Shown one piece after another: positions 9,341 through 17,844 of a stretch of 64,000 bases of DNA. The stretch covers positions 248,001 to 312,000 of the forward strand of contig JAGKWO010000009.1 in assembly GCA_021151835.1 (NCBI GenBank), given 5' to 3'. This DNA is from Gammaproteobacteria bacterium (GTDB taxonomy: Bacteria; Pseudomonadota; Gammaproteobacteria; Pseudomonadales; Cellvibrionaceae). The notes beneath the pieces are model-generated. The model worked only from the letters and a program-made list of their open reading frames with translations. It ran no database searches and was not told where the DNA came from. Numbering within the stretch: the stretch's first letter is position 1; every line of letters begins with the position of its first letter. The position numbers were made by a program, and so were the translations under genes.

Positions 9341-9970
9341 ATGGCAAATTCCAATGCGGACCCGAAGATATTTAACAATGAAGACGCCAGCAAACCAATC
9401 GGCAAGCGAATTGACGCAATTGTGATGGGCGCTTCTGCCGGTGGCATAAGGGCACTGATGACACTCCTGGAAAAATTGCCTGCCCAATTTCGCGTGCCGA
9501 TTATTATTGTCTTGCATATGCCCGATACGCGTGAATCGCGCCTGGCAGAAGTTTTCCAGCACCACCTGGCGATGACTGTTACTATGGCGGAAGATAAGGG
9601 CTATATTCATCCGGGGACTATTTATTTCGCCAGCCCGGGTTACCATTTGTCGATTGAGCGCAACCGGAGTTTTTCATTAAGCTGTGAAGACCCGGTACAT
9701 TATTCGCGCCCCTCAATTGATTTTTTAATGTCGTCAGCGGCAGATGCCTACGGTGCATCGTTAGCAGGTATTTTACTGACTGGCGCCAACCAGGATGGGG
9801 CAGAGGGACTCGCGTGTATTCATCGCAATGGTGGCCTGACGATTGTGCAAGACCCCGCCGAGGCGGAAATGGCGTTTATGCCGCAAGCGGCGCTTGATTT
9901 ATTTATTCCCGATTTCATATTGCCGCTGGAGCAAATCCAGCGCCTGATTTTTAGATTGGAGAAATCTTGA
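9341..9970 (+). CDS. CheB-type methylesterase without receiver domain
   Basis: 209-aa protein consisting of the CheB catalytic domain alone; the usual N-terminal receiver (about 130 residues) is missing. The catalytic triad is visible as Ser32 in GASAGG, His59 in VLHMP and Asp152 in LTGANQDGAEG. The canonical motif would be TGMGxDGAxG, so GAN is a variant. CheB removes methyl groups from, or deamidates, receptor glutamates. Its activity here may be controlled by the receiver-kinase encoded immediately downstream, whose ATG overlaps this gene's stop (TGATG). Confidence 0.92.
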   Translation: MANSNADPKIFNNEDASKPIGKRIDAIVMGASAGGIRALMTLLEKLPAQFRVPIIIVLHMPDTRESRLAEVFQHHLAMTVTMAEDKGYIHPGTIYFASPGYHLSIERNRSFSLSCEDPVHYSRPSIDFLMSSAADAYGASLAGILLTGANQDGAEGLACIHRNGGLTIVQDPAEAEMAFMPQAALDLFIPDFILPLEQIQRLIFRLEKS

Positions 9971-11157
9971 TGCAACGCACCAAGCTACTCATCGTTGATG
10001 ATCTACGTGAAAATTTGCAGGCGTTAAGCAAGATTATCGAACAGGATGATCGGGAAATTTATTCAGCGTTGTCCGGCAACGAAGCGCTGGCGTTATTACT
10101 GGAACATGATTTTGCGCTGGCAATTCTCGATGTCATGATGCCCGACATGAATGGTTTTGAATTGGCGGAGCTGATGCGCGGCGCGGAAAAAACCCGCCAC
10201 ATCCCGATTGTATTTGTCAGTGCCGGTGGTAAGGAACTTAATTACGCCTTCAAAGGTTATGAAACCGGTGCGGTGGATTTCTTGCACAAGCCGCTCGATA
10301 TCGCGGCGGTAAAAAGTAAAGTCAATGTATTCGTATCCCTTCACCAGCAACGGGTTAAAGTCAAACAACAAGTAGAAGCCCTGGAACAAAGCCAGCAAGA
10401 ATTACATGCAACCCAGCTTGAGTTGCAGCGGGCGTTAAAAATGCGCGATGACTTTATGTCATTGGTTGCCCACGAATTGCGCACACCGCTCAATACCTTG
10501 CACCTGGAAACCCAGGTGCGCCGGTTGCGTTTGCAACGCGATGGCACTACGGCCTTTACGCCAGATTATTTGCACGCGATGGTAGAGCGGGACAGTCGCC
10601 AAATCCAAAGCATGATCCGTTTAATCAACGATATGGTTGATGTGTCGCGCGCGACTACCGGCACCCTATCGATTCGCACCGGCACAGTGAACCTCGCACA
10701 ATTGGTGACGCGGATAGTCGGCGATTTTTCACAGCAGGCGCAGGTAGCAGGTTGTTGCCTGGTACTGGATGCTATTCCGGATGTTGTCGGTAATTGGGAT
10801 GAATTCCGTGTTGAACAAATCCTTGTCAATCTCATTACTAATGGATTGCGCTACGGTGGCGGCAAACCAATACGCATCGGTTTTTCATTAACGGATGGTT
10901 ATGTAGACATCCATGTGCAGGATCAGGGGGCGGGCATCCCCGAAACCGAACAACAACGTATTTTTGAAAAATTTGAACGCCTTGGTAATAACCATGTAAA
11001 AGAAGGATTGGGCATGGGGCTTTACATCGCGCGCCAACTGGCAGAGGCCCACGGTGGTAATTTAAGTGTGGGCAACACACCGGGTGCCGGTGCATGTTTT
11101 ACCTTGCGGTTGCCGTTGGCAGTGGAGCAGGAAATAAAAAATTATAGCGCGCGCTAG
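9970..11157 (+). CDS. Receiver-histidine kinase (REC-HisKA-HATPase)
   Basis: 395-aa soluble protein. An N-terminal receiver has Asp54 in AILDVMMPDMNG and the conserved Lys in FLHKPLD. A short coiled coil (about 122-155) leads to a HisKA domain with His168 in VAHELRTPLN and an HATPase with NLITNGLRYGG, DQGAGIP and GLGMGLYIA. The start chosen is the ATG at 9970, overlapping the cheB-like stop by one base; a TTG one codon earlier is also open. The receiver-first order suggests it is phosphorylated by the large hybrid kinase and relays onward. Last gene of the operon. Confidence 0.92.
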   Translation: MQRTKLLIVDDLRENLQALSKIIEQDDREIYSALSGNEALALLLEHDFALAILDVMMPDMNGFELAELMRGAEKTRHIPIVFVSAGGKELNYAFKGYETGAVDFLHKPLDIAAVKSKVNVFVSLHQQRVKVKQQVEALEQSQQELHATQLELQRALKMRDDFMSLVAHELRTPLNTLHLETQVRRLRLQRDGTTAFTPDYLHAMVERDSRQIQSMIRLINDMVDVSRATTGTLSIRTGTVNLAQLVTRIVGDFSQQAQVAGCCLVLDAIPDVVGNWDEFRVEQILVNLITNGLRYGGGKPIRIGFSLTDGYVDIHVQDQGAGIPETEQQRIFEKFERLGNNHVKEGLGMGLYIARQLAEAHGGNLSVGNTPGAGACFTLRLPLAVEQEIKNYSAR

Positions 11158-11190
11158 TGTGAAATTTTCCGGCATTATTTATCGGTAGTT

Positions 11191-12711
11191 TTATTGTTGT
11201 TGCAGCGCCGATAAAATTTTAAGTAATTGCTGGAGGTCAACCGGCTTTACCAAATGATGATCGAAACCGGCGTGTAACGATTTCTCCCGGTCACTCTCCT
11301 GGCCATAACCGGTAATTGCAATCATCAACGCATTTTTTGTTGCAGCCTGATGTCGTAAATGTTTTGCCAGGGCAATTCCATCCATATCGGGCAAGCCGAT
11401 ATCCAGCAAACATACCTGCGGTGCGTCAATGCAAACACGATCCAATGCCGCTTTACCACTGTGAACGATGGTGATTTTGTAGCCGGCCATTTCCAGGATG
11501 GTTCCGAGTGTAACCGCAGCGTCCACGTTATCATCCACAATCATAATATGCTGCGGCGTTGTCACCGATTCCAATTCCGAATAAACCATTTGTATTGGTG
11601 TCGGTGCATCCGTAACGCGCGGTAAGGTTATGGTGAAGGTACTGCCTTTGCCCAGGCCGTTACTCTGCGCGGCTACCTGGCCGCCATGCAAATTTACCAG
11701 GCTTTTCACAATAGCAAGCCCGATGCCCAACCCGCCTTGTGCGCGGTCTGAACTTCTTTCTGCCTGCACAAACATATCGAAGACGTGGCTAAGGACCCCG
11801 GGCTCCATGCCAATGCCGTTATCGGTTACCGAAAAAATAACGTTAGTGTCATCGACCAGGACACCGAGCGAAATTTGTCCCTCGGGCGGCGTATATTTAG
11901 CGGCGTTATTTAAAATATTGGCGATGATTTGCACCAATCGTTTCTGGTCGCCATAGATCGATGCGTTTAACGGTAAATCCAGCACGGTTAACTGGTGTTG
12001 CCGTGCATCGATGAGCGGCCGTACTTGTTCAACAGCACTTGCAACAATTTGCCACGCATCCTGTACGCCTTCCTCAAGTGTGACCAATCCACGTGAGACT
12101 CTGGATACATCCAGTAAATCATCAATAAGTCCAGTCATGTGGCGCACTTGCCGCGAAATTATTTCACTGGTTTGCTGGATTTTTTTGCGATCCAACGTGG
12201 GCACACGCAGTAATTCGGATGCGGCGCTGATGGGCGCGAGCGGATTGCGCAATTCATGCGCAAGCATCGCCAGGAATTCATCTTTACGCCGGTCAATTTC
12301 GCGCATTTCATATTGCCGTGTTCGCGCGCGCAATGCCGACGTCGCCGCACTGACCAGCGTCACCATGCTAACAGGCCGGTCCAATAAGGTGATATTGCCA
12401 AGCAGTGCATAACGGCTGCGCATTTCCGGTGTGTCGGGTGCGGTTTGGCGCAACACCAGAAATGGAAAATCAGACCAGCTGGGTTGGTTTTCCAGAAACG
12501 GCCGGATTCGTTTCAGGAATTCAATAGTAAGCGCTTCGTCTGCCACAATAAGCGCACCGACATCTTTGTTTATTTCTTCAAAGGTTTCATTGATATGCTT
12601 GCAGACATGGCATGTCATCCGTGCGCGTTCAAGAACACCGGCCAGGAGCCGGCCATCCTTGCCAGTAGGTGCGTAAATCAGTAAACGATTTTCCATTCCC
12701 ATATTTATCAC
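11191..12711 (-). CDS. Hybrid histidine kinase with degenerate N-terminal receiver-like domain
   Basis: 506-aa cytoplasmic kinase. Residues 1-130 have a receiver-like pattern (LIVADEALTIEFLKRI, then a terminal DRPVSMVTLVSA helix) but lack a clear phospho-acceptor context. They are followed by HisKA with His152 in LAHELRNPLAPI, an HATPase (NILNNAAKYTP, DNGIGM, GLGIGLAI) and a C-terminal receiver with the Asp in VCLLDIGLPDMDG. The start is uncertain: in-frame ATGs at 12711, 12702 and 12696 are all possible. It lies 51 bp downstream of the KaiC-like gene on the same strand, so the two probably form one signalling unit. Confidence 0.9.
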   Translation of the reverse strand: MINMGMENRLLIYAPTGKDGRLLAGVLERARMTCHVCKHINETFEEINKDVGALIVADEALTIEFLKRIRPFLENQPSWSDFPFLVLRQTAPDTPEMRSRYALLGNITLLDRPVSMVTLVSAATSALRARTRQYEMREIDRRKDEFLAMLAHELRNPLAPISAASELLRVPTLDRKKIQQTSEIISRQVRHMTGLIDDLLDVSRVSRGLVTLEEGVQDAWQIVASAVEQVRPLIDARQHQLTVLDLPLNASIYGDQKRLVQIIANILNNAAKYTPPEGQISLGVLVDDTNVIFSVTDNGIGMEPGVLSHVFDMFVQAERSSDRAQGGLGIGLAIVKSLVNLHGGQVAAQSNGLGKGSTFTITLPRVTDAPTPIQMVYSELESVTTPQHIMIVDDNVDAAVTLGTILEMAGYKITIVHSGKAALDRVCIDAPQVCLLDIGLPDMDGIALAKHLRHQAATKNALMIAITGYGQESDREKSLHAGFDHHLVKPVDLQQLLKILSALQQQ

Positions 12712-12762
12712 ACCGTAATTATTTATTTAAACAGTGGTTGAGTAGTAAACATTTCCGTGTCG

Positions 12763-14262
12763 CTAGAGTTTGTCGTGATGCAAAATAGTTATTTCCGTTG
12801 GACTAATAAAGCTGGGCACGCCGGTTAATATTCCCTGGAAATTATTGAGCACGGCACCCACCTCAATTCCCTGCGATGTAATTTCAAAACGCCGCAATGC
12901 CGTTTCGTGTGCGCTACCGCGTTTTTTGAAAACGGAAATCGCTTTTTCAACGGCGCCACGCGCTTCGAAGTAACGCAGGATCAACACATTGTCCGCCATA
13001 TAACTGACATCAATGCCCGTTGACATTGGGCCCACAATTCCCTGTTGTACACCGATGAGAAACGTTAACACCCCGCGTTGCCCCAGATAGGTCAGCACAT
13101 CGTGTAAATGGGTTGCCAGGAAACGTGCATCCGGCATTGCATTCAGGTAACCGTTCAAACTATCGATAACGATGACCTTGGCTCCGTTATCGGCCAATGC
13201 CCGGACCGCGTAAGTAAATTCTCCCGGTGACATTTCGGCGGGATCAATTTGATTCACAGTCAATAGACCGGATTCATAAGGCTCGCGTAAATCCAATCCG
13301 ATTCCCTTGCTACGGTTAAGCAGGGTATTGAGCGATTCTTCAAACAAAAAGATTGCCGCTTTTTCACCGCGTTGCGTAATTGCTTTTACGAATTGGCAAG
13401 CCAAACTGGATTTACCGGTACCTGGCGGCCCCGAAATAAAAGTGCTTGAGCCTTCTTCAATTCCGCCACCAATCAATGCATCGAATCCGGCAAGCCCGCT
13501 TTTAACTTGGCTGCGCTCTGCCAGGTGGCGCGATTCAGCCACAATTGCATTGGGATATACCACGATACCGCCGGTGATAATACTGTAATCATGGGGGCCA
13601 CGGCGATAATTAATGCCGCGATATTTCAATATGCGCACTACACGCCGTTCAGCCCCGTAATCCGAATCAAAATGCTGCAGTGAAATAACACCGTGCGCAA
13701 TACTGCGCACTTGTAAATCCAGGCGTACTGACGATTTATCATCCAGCAATAATGCGGTACAGGATCGATTGGCAAAATATTGTTTCAGGCCGAGTACATG
13801 CCGGCGATAACGCAATGCATTGCCGGATAACAATTGCAGTTCAGATAATGAATCCAATACAACACGCGTCGGATTCATTTTCTCGATCATTTCCAAAATA
13901 AGATTATTCGTCTCTCCCAGTTCAACTTCTGATGGATGTAGCGCTGTGTATTGTTCCGCCGGGTCGAGCAGGTTGGTTTCCTGAATAACTTCATGAATAG
14001 TCACACCGTCCAACGAAAAACCATGTGCCTGCGCAACCGCACGCAGTTCTATTTCATTTTCGGACAAGGTGATATACAAAACCTTTTCGCCTTGCTTTGC
14101 GCCTTCAATTAAAAATTGGATGGCCATAGTGGTCTTACCTGCGCCCGGATCGCCCTCCAGCAAATAGAGTCGCTCTTTCGTCAAGCCGCCACCCAAAATA
14201 TTATCGAGACCAGGGATACCGGTAGAAATAAAATCTTTGCTCACAGTATTTTGAATAACCAT
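12763..14262 (-). CDS. KaiC-like double-domain ATPase
   Basis: 499-aa RecA-fold protein with two tandem KaiC domains. Walker A motifs are GDPGAGKTT (37-45) and GPPGTGKSS (278-286); catalytic acidic pairs appear as SENE (about 67-70) and FEES (307-310). In cyanobacterial KaiC the second domain autophosphorylates at Ser431 and Thr432. The aligned positions here read Ser420-Tyr421 in IDVSYMADN, so the serine site is kept and the threonine is replaced. No kaiA or kaiB is in the window. With the adjacent hybrid kinase it probably acts as a KaiC-kinase switch rather than a true clock, which is inference. Confidence 0.92.
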   Translation of the reverse strand: MVIQNTVSKDFISTGIPGLDNILGGGLTKERLYLLEGDPGAGKTTMAIQFLIEGAKQGEKVLYITLSENEIELRAVAQAHGFSLDGVTIHEVIQETNLLDPAEQYTALHPSEVELGETNNLILEMIEKMNPTRVVLDSLSELQLLSGNALRYRRHVLGLKQYFANRSCTALLLDDKSSVRLDLQVRSIAHGVISLQHFDSDYGAERRVVRILKYRGINYRRGPHDYSIITGGIVVYPNAIVAESRHLAERSQVKSGLAGFDALIGGGIEEGSSTFISGPPGTGKSSLACQFVKAITQRGEKAAIFLFEESLNTLLNRSKGIGLDLREPYESGLLTVNQIDPAEMSPGEFTYAVRALADNGAKVIVIDSLNGYLNAMPDARFLATHLHDVLTYLGQRGVLTFLIGVQQGIVGPMSTGIDVSYMADNVLILRYFEARGAVEKAISVFKKRGSAHETALRRFEITSQGIEVGAVLNNFQGILTGVPSFISPTEITILHHDKL

Positions 14263-14534
14263 ATTGGTTTCCTTTTTCTGTATGTCACAGGGGTTAGTTG
14301 TAAACGAACCGTAGTAACGAAACGCGCTGTACGATCATATAGATTGCGCCCAATTCCAGAAATTCAAATCGGAAGGAGATCTAAATCCCAAAAAATTACA
14401 TTTTCAGGGATTTAAGAGCAATAAGGATTGCATATGGTTTGGTTATTGGATTCCGCCGTTCATGTTACGTTCATTTTCGGTGGAAAAAATAGCGGATGTG
14501 ACTGCTTGCGCGCGTGAACTGAACACGTGTGATG

Positions 14535-15035
14535 TTATGTTGTTTTCCACAAATTTTTATGCGCAGCTAACATTACTTGATATTTTTTATTGGCTTTCGC
14601 TGTTTGCCATAATGCGTAAAAAATTTCCGCACTGCGTGCTTTTTCTTCATCCGGTATTAGTGGCAGTATTTCCCTGCCATGTGCACCACTTTGTCCTTTT
14701 TTATCGTGCGGCACCGGGCCGTCATATTTCTTTCCGCTTTTGTGGTTAGCGTAGCGACGGCTGCGGGTATAACCCATTTGCAAAAATTTCCGGGCCATAT
14801 CGGCGCCCACAAAATCATCATTTTTTAAATAGCGTTTAAATAATGCATAAATTTTTTGCGAAGATCTTTTTGCCAGTTCAGGCGTTTTGAATGTCCAGTA
14901 AGGAAGGATTTCGCTTTTATAGGGTTCCACCAATAAAACACCTTGTTCACCCACGCCGGTTCGGTAAAGCTCCGGCTGCTCCCGTAAATCAAGATTTTTA
15001 TAATCCAGCGAATAATCAAATTTTGCGAAGGGCAT
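14535..15035 (-). CDS. DUF4385 family protein
   Basis: 166-aa soluble basic protein. YRTGVGEQGVLLVEPYKSEI, the FVGADMARKFLQMGYTRSRRY segment and NHKSGKKYDG are recognisable DUF4385 landmarks. Its function is unknown. I prefer the ATG at 15035 because GAGAG lies at a suitable distance, over an ATG five codons upstream. It is monocistronic: 272 bp separate it from the KaiC-like gene, and that spacer contains only an 8-bp inverted repeat (14382-14389 with 14407-14414) and no gene I can support. Confidence 0.85.
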   Translation of the reverse strand: MPFAKFDYSLDYKNLDLREQPELYRTGVGEQGVLLVEPYKSEILPYWTFKTPELAKRSSQKIYALFKRYLKNDDFVGADMARKFLQMGYTRSRRYANHKSGKKYDGPVPHDKKGQSGAHGREILPLIPDEEKARSAEIFYALWQTAKANKKYQVMLAAHKNLWKTT

Positions 15036-15352
15036 ATCAGGCTCTCTCATTAAGCATTAGCACCAGGGCTTGTGTTACCGCCATTATTTTCAAATGACTT
15101 CCAGCGCAGGCTGTAGTTCGAACAATGCAATCCGGGGTAGTGCATTGCTACAAGGCTGGATACTAAATTTCCACACGTCAGTGTTACTTAAACGCACACT
15201 AACATCCGTGTAATGTCGTGTAATATTTTTGGCGTTCCAGTCTGCATAATCTTTGCGACTCCAGTCACAGGAACGACCAGAGCGGTATCAGCAGTGCAGG
15301 GATTGCGCCAGGGAAATCCGGATAAGCTCTGTTTTTTTGCTGCGATGGAATT
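15036..15352. other. Intergenic spacer, no gene recognised
   Basis: About 317 bp between two divergently transcribed genes. No convincing open frame, RNA or terminator was seen. Promoters for the DUF4385 gene (minus) and the peptidoglycan-binding protein (plus) presumably lie here. Confidence 0.4.
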
Positions 15353-15799
15353 ATGGAAATTAAAAACCCGCTAGTACTCTGCCTGCTTCTGATCCCTTCA
15401 CTCGTTCTCGCCCACGGCGGTAGAACAAATAAATACGGCTGCCATAACGATAGGAAAAATGGTGGGTATCATTGCCACAACAGCGGCTCAATCCCCCAAT
15501 CGCAGAATTTCAACACATCGGATAATTCAACAATTACAAATTCCACAAGACCACAATCCCTAAAAACCCAACCTGCAAATTCCCAGGTGCGGGAAACCAA
15601 TCTCGCGGCTTACCAAAAATTGGTTTTAGAAACTCAATCTGCATTAAATAAACTCGGTTACAACGCGGGTAAACCGGATGGTGTGTTGGGGAAGCAAACT
15701 GTAAAAGCGATACAGCATTTTCAGGTGGATAATGAAATGGTTGTGGATGGGAGGCCGAGTTATTTGTTGTTGGAGGTTTTGTTGGGGAGGGTGGGGTGA
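15353..15799 (+). CDS. Secreted YHYH/peptidoglycan-binding domain protein
   Basis: 148 aa. A Sec signal peptide (hydrophobic residues 6-20, ending LVLAHGG) is followed by the GCHNDRKNGGYHCHN motif, a His/Cys-rich sequence common in small secreted proteins and possibly metal-binding. A Ser/Thr/Asn-rich linker leads to a C-terminal peptidoglycan_binding_1 domain (VLETQSALNKLGYNAG then DGVLGKQTVKAIQHFQ). It is probably a periplasmic or envelope protein bound to the cell wall; the molecular role is unknown. It stands at the upstream edge of the AT-rich accessory region. Confidence 0.82.
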   Translation: MEIKNPLVLCLLLIPSLVLAHGGRTNKYGCHNDRKNGGYHCHNSGSIPQSQNFNTSDNSTITNSTRPQSLKTQPANSQVRETNLAAYQKLVLETQSALNKLGYNAGKPDGVLGKQTVKAIQHFQVDNEMVVDGRPSYLLLEVLLGRVG

Positions 15800-16022
15800 G
15801 TGGAGTGCGGTTCCGCAGTAAGGTCGGGTTTGTGACCAAAGCGGAAGTTCGGCGCCTGCAATGGTTGGTTGTACATTACAAATATATTGATCGCTGCGCT
15901 TAAAATTTACATTCAGCGTTAATCTAACTATAAAAGATAGATGCGATTAAAAATTCTGGCTGATGACTACTGCATCTAATAGCTCTGATCATCGAATAAA
16001 AATTTTTCATATTGGGAAAATA

Positions 16023-16871
16023 ATGGCTCTAAAAACAGCATCTATCCTTATCTTTTCTTTTGTGATTATAGTTGTGCTTGGTTATGCTGGAATTCTAATT
16101 TTCTTAACTTGGCCTGTTACAACCACAACAATTGACAAGGCTGGCGTCTTCGGAGATAGTTTTGGACTTATTAATACTTTGTTCTCTGGGTCAGCATTTG
16201 CTGGCTTAATAATAACAATTCTTTTACAAAGAAAAGAACTCAATGAAGCCAGGTTAATTTCCAGAAAGCAAAACTTTGATGACTCCTTCTATAGGTTGCT
16301 CGATTTCTATCAAAGAAATCTAAACGCCATTTCAATCACAAATCACGAAAACGGAGATAACTATCTTGGGGTTAGTGCTTTAAATTATCTTCAAAAGAAA
16401 TTAACACAGGCGATGACCCCGTATAACACTTACTTGCTGGAGAAAAATTCTAGAAAAGTTTACGAATATTATCTTTTTATTGAAATCCAGAAAATTCTTA
16501 TTCGACAATCAAGATATTTAGGCACCCTAGAAAGCATTTTATCTCTTATCGACGCTGAAATTAAGACACATGAGGAGAGAATTATTTACTGGAAAATACT
16601 CGCATCACAAATAACATCTAATGAATTAAAGTATATTTTTTATCAGTGCTTGGTGGCACCCAAAGGAAACCGCTTGCGTGAATTGATTCACTCCTCGAAT
16701 ATTTTAAGGTTTAGAGCGTCCGAGTTAAATTTGAGTGTTAGCTTAGCCTCAATCTATGAGAAAACTCATGGGGTTTCTTTGCAACGTGAAAAGAGCACTC
16801 CTGTTTTGCCTTATTCACGGGATGAAATTCGGAGAATTCGTAAGAAGCATCTGAAAGCATTAAAGCAATGA
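16023..16871 (+). CDS. PutAbiC-type phage abortive infection protein
   Basis: 282 aa from the ATG at 16023, which has GGGA five bases upstream; the frame is open to an ATG at 15963 without a good ribosome site. Two N-terminal transmembrane helices flank a loop with FGDSFGLINTLFSGSAFAGL, followed by ITILLQRKELNEAR, the signature layout of the 'putative phage abortive infection protein' family (PF16872). The rest is helical and cytoplasmic (FDDSFYRLLDFYQRNL). Family members are annotated as anti-phage, but the mechanism is not established. The gene is clearly more AT-rich than the flanking core genes, consistent with horizontal acquisition. Confidence 0.8.
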   Translation: MALKTASILIFSFVIIVVLGYAGILIFLTWPVTTTTIDKAGVFGDSFGLINTLFSGSAFAGLIITILLQRKELNEARLISRKQNFDDSFYRLLDFYQRNLNAISITNHENGDNYLGVSALNYLQKKLTQAMTPYNTYLLEKNSRKVYEYYLFIEIQKILIRQSRYLGTLESILSLIDAEIKTHEERIIYWKILASQITSNELKYIFYQCLVAPKGNRLRELIHSSNILRFRASELNLSVSLASIYEKTHGVSLQREKSTPVLPYSRDEIRRIRKKHLKALKQ

Positions 16872-16928
16872 CATTAATATTATATGACACCGGAATTTTA
16901 GCAGTAAATATATTGTACTGATTCTAAG

Positions 16929-17039
16929 ATGCCGTTTTCTGAATTGTCGGCCAAAGATGCTCGAAAAATGGGCGCTTTCAAACCAACACCTAGAGAGGCC
17001 TTTCATTCATCCAAGGTGATACGGAATGAATTTGATTGA
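16929..17039 (+). CDS. Possible 36-aa leader ORF overlapping the AAA ATPase start
   Basis: A short open frame (start MPFSELSAKDARKMG, end VIRNEFD) whose stop lies 11 bases inside the AAA ATPase gene, so the ATPase start is embedded in its end. Such overlap often reflects translational coupling. There is no strong ribosome site and I do not recognise the peptide. It could be a real small gene of the same defence operon, or the chance extension of a leader. Confidence 0.3.
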   Translation: MPFSELSAKDARKMGAFKPTPREAFHSSKVIRNEFD

Positions 17040-17583
17040 ACTAAGAAACTTCAAAAAATTTGAAGATATAAATATTGATCTAAACGAAAATGGACTAACT
17101 CTAATATCGGGGGTTAATAACTCAGGAAAAACCAGCTTGCTACATGCGCTTGCTGTATGGGAGTACGCCAAAATTCTTTTGGTTAATTATCGAGGACAGG
17201 ATTCACTGCTTGAAGATTACGAAGCAGAAAAGGGGCTTGGTATTGCTCCTGAATCTTTTTCGCCCATTAGTATTCCTTCTCTCAGATATCTTTGGAAGGA
17301 TCAGAAAACAAACGGCTCTTACCAACTTAAAATAAAAGTTGGTTGGAAAGGTTCTGTAAATAAAAATCTTTTTCTGGAGCTCGCGTATACTCTAAATGGA
17401 AACAATTTTGCAATCAAAAAGTCTGACTCCAACCTTTCCGCATCAGATAAAATACCAACAATTGCCTACCTTCCACCTTTTGGTGGGATGAACGAAAATG
17501 AAAATTGGTTATCGTTAGCTGATCGAAGGAAATTGATAGGCAAGGGGCAAGCTGGTTCCGTGTTCCTCAGCAAAGGAAAATAA
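17026..17583 (+). pseudogene. Truncated OLD/RecF-like AAA ATPase
   Basis: 185-codon N-terminal part of a SMC/OLD-type ATPase of the kind found in defence operons. It starts MNLIELRNFKKFEDIN, with Walker A GVNNSGKTS at residues 29-37, a Q-loop-proximal region, and TIAYLPPFGGMNENE followed by RRKLIGKGQAGSV. In intact relatives this last region continues into the ABC signature, Walker B and a nuclease or effector domain. Here homology stops near 17565 and the frame ends 6 codons later, so Walker B and signature are absent. It is almost certainly inactive as an ATPase. It follows the PutAbiC gene directly. Confidence 0.7.
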
Positions 17584-17701
17584 GGGGGCGCTGGTTTATG
17601 AACTGGATGCAGAAAATATTGATGAGCAAACCTACCAGTGTAAATCCGGATGCGATGCTAATATTGCGAAAAAATTTGTGATGGTGTGCGAAGGTGATTA
17701 A
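17565..17701 (+). pseudogene. Orphan C-terminal coding fragment fused to the broken ATPase
   Basis: Shifted by one frame relative to the ATPase, an open stretch reads through the ATPase stop and ends at a TAA at 17699-17701. It encodes GALVYELDAENIDEQTYQC and then CDANIAKKFVMVCEGD. Codon choice looks like genuine coding sequence, but there is no start codon or upstream domain. This is what is expected if a deletion or recombination joined the 5' part of the ATPase gene to the 3' end of another gene. The parent protein is not recognised. Confidence 0.4.
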
Positions 17702-17794
17702 TGTCCGCTCTTGGCCGAAAGCAGTAGCCACTAAAAATTTTTAGTCACCCAATTTGATATTCTTGCTATAGACATTTATTTTTTTAATTGGGAA

Positions 17795-17832
17795 GGTTGG
17801 GGTTCGCAAAGCTCAGGTTGCGCGCCCCAACC
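17795..17832. repeat. Palindromic GGTTGGGG/CCCCAACC element
   Basis: GGTTGGGG (17795-17802) faces CCCCAACC (17825-17832) across 22 nt. The left arm and following TTCGC repeat the core of the inverted-repeat element at 1857-2056, so both belong to one dispersed family. It lies between the broken ATPase and the 3' end of the next minus-strand gene and could act as a stem-loop there, but no U-tract follows. Confidence 0.5.
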
Positions 17833-17844
17833 CAACCAACAAAT

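Noticed and set aside
14462..14749. 95-codon plus-strand ORF opposite the DUF4385 gene
   Set aside because: It overlaps a well-supported gene on the other strand and has no ribosome site or family features.
17699..17760. Possible mobile-element end after the broken ATPase
   Set aside because: The sequence after 17700 looks like generic intergenic DNA; no transposase, target duplication or terminal inverted repeat was found.
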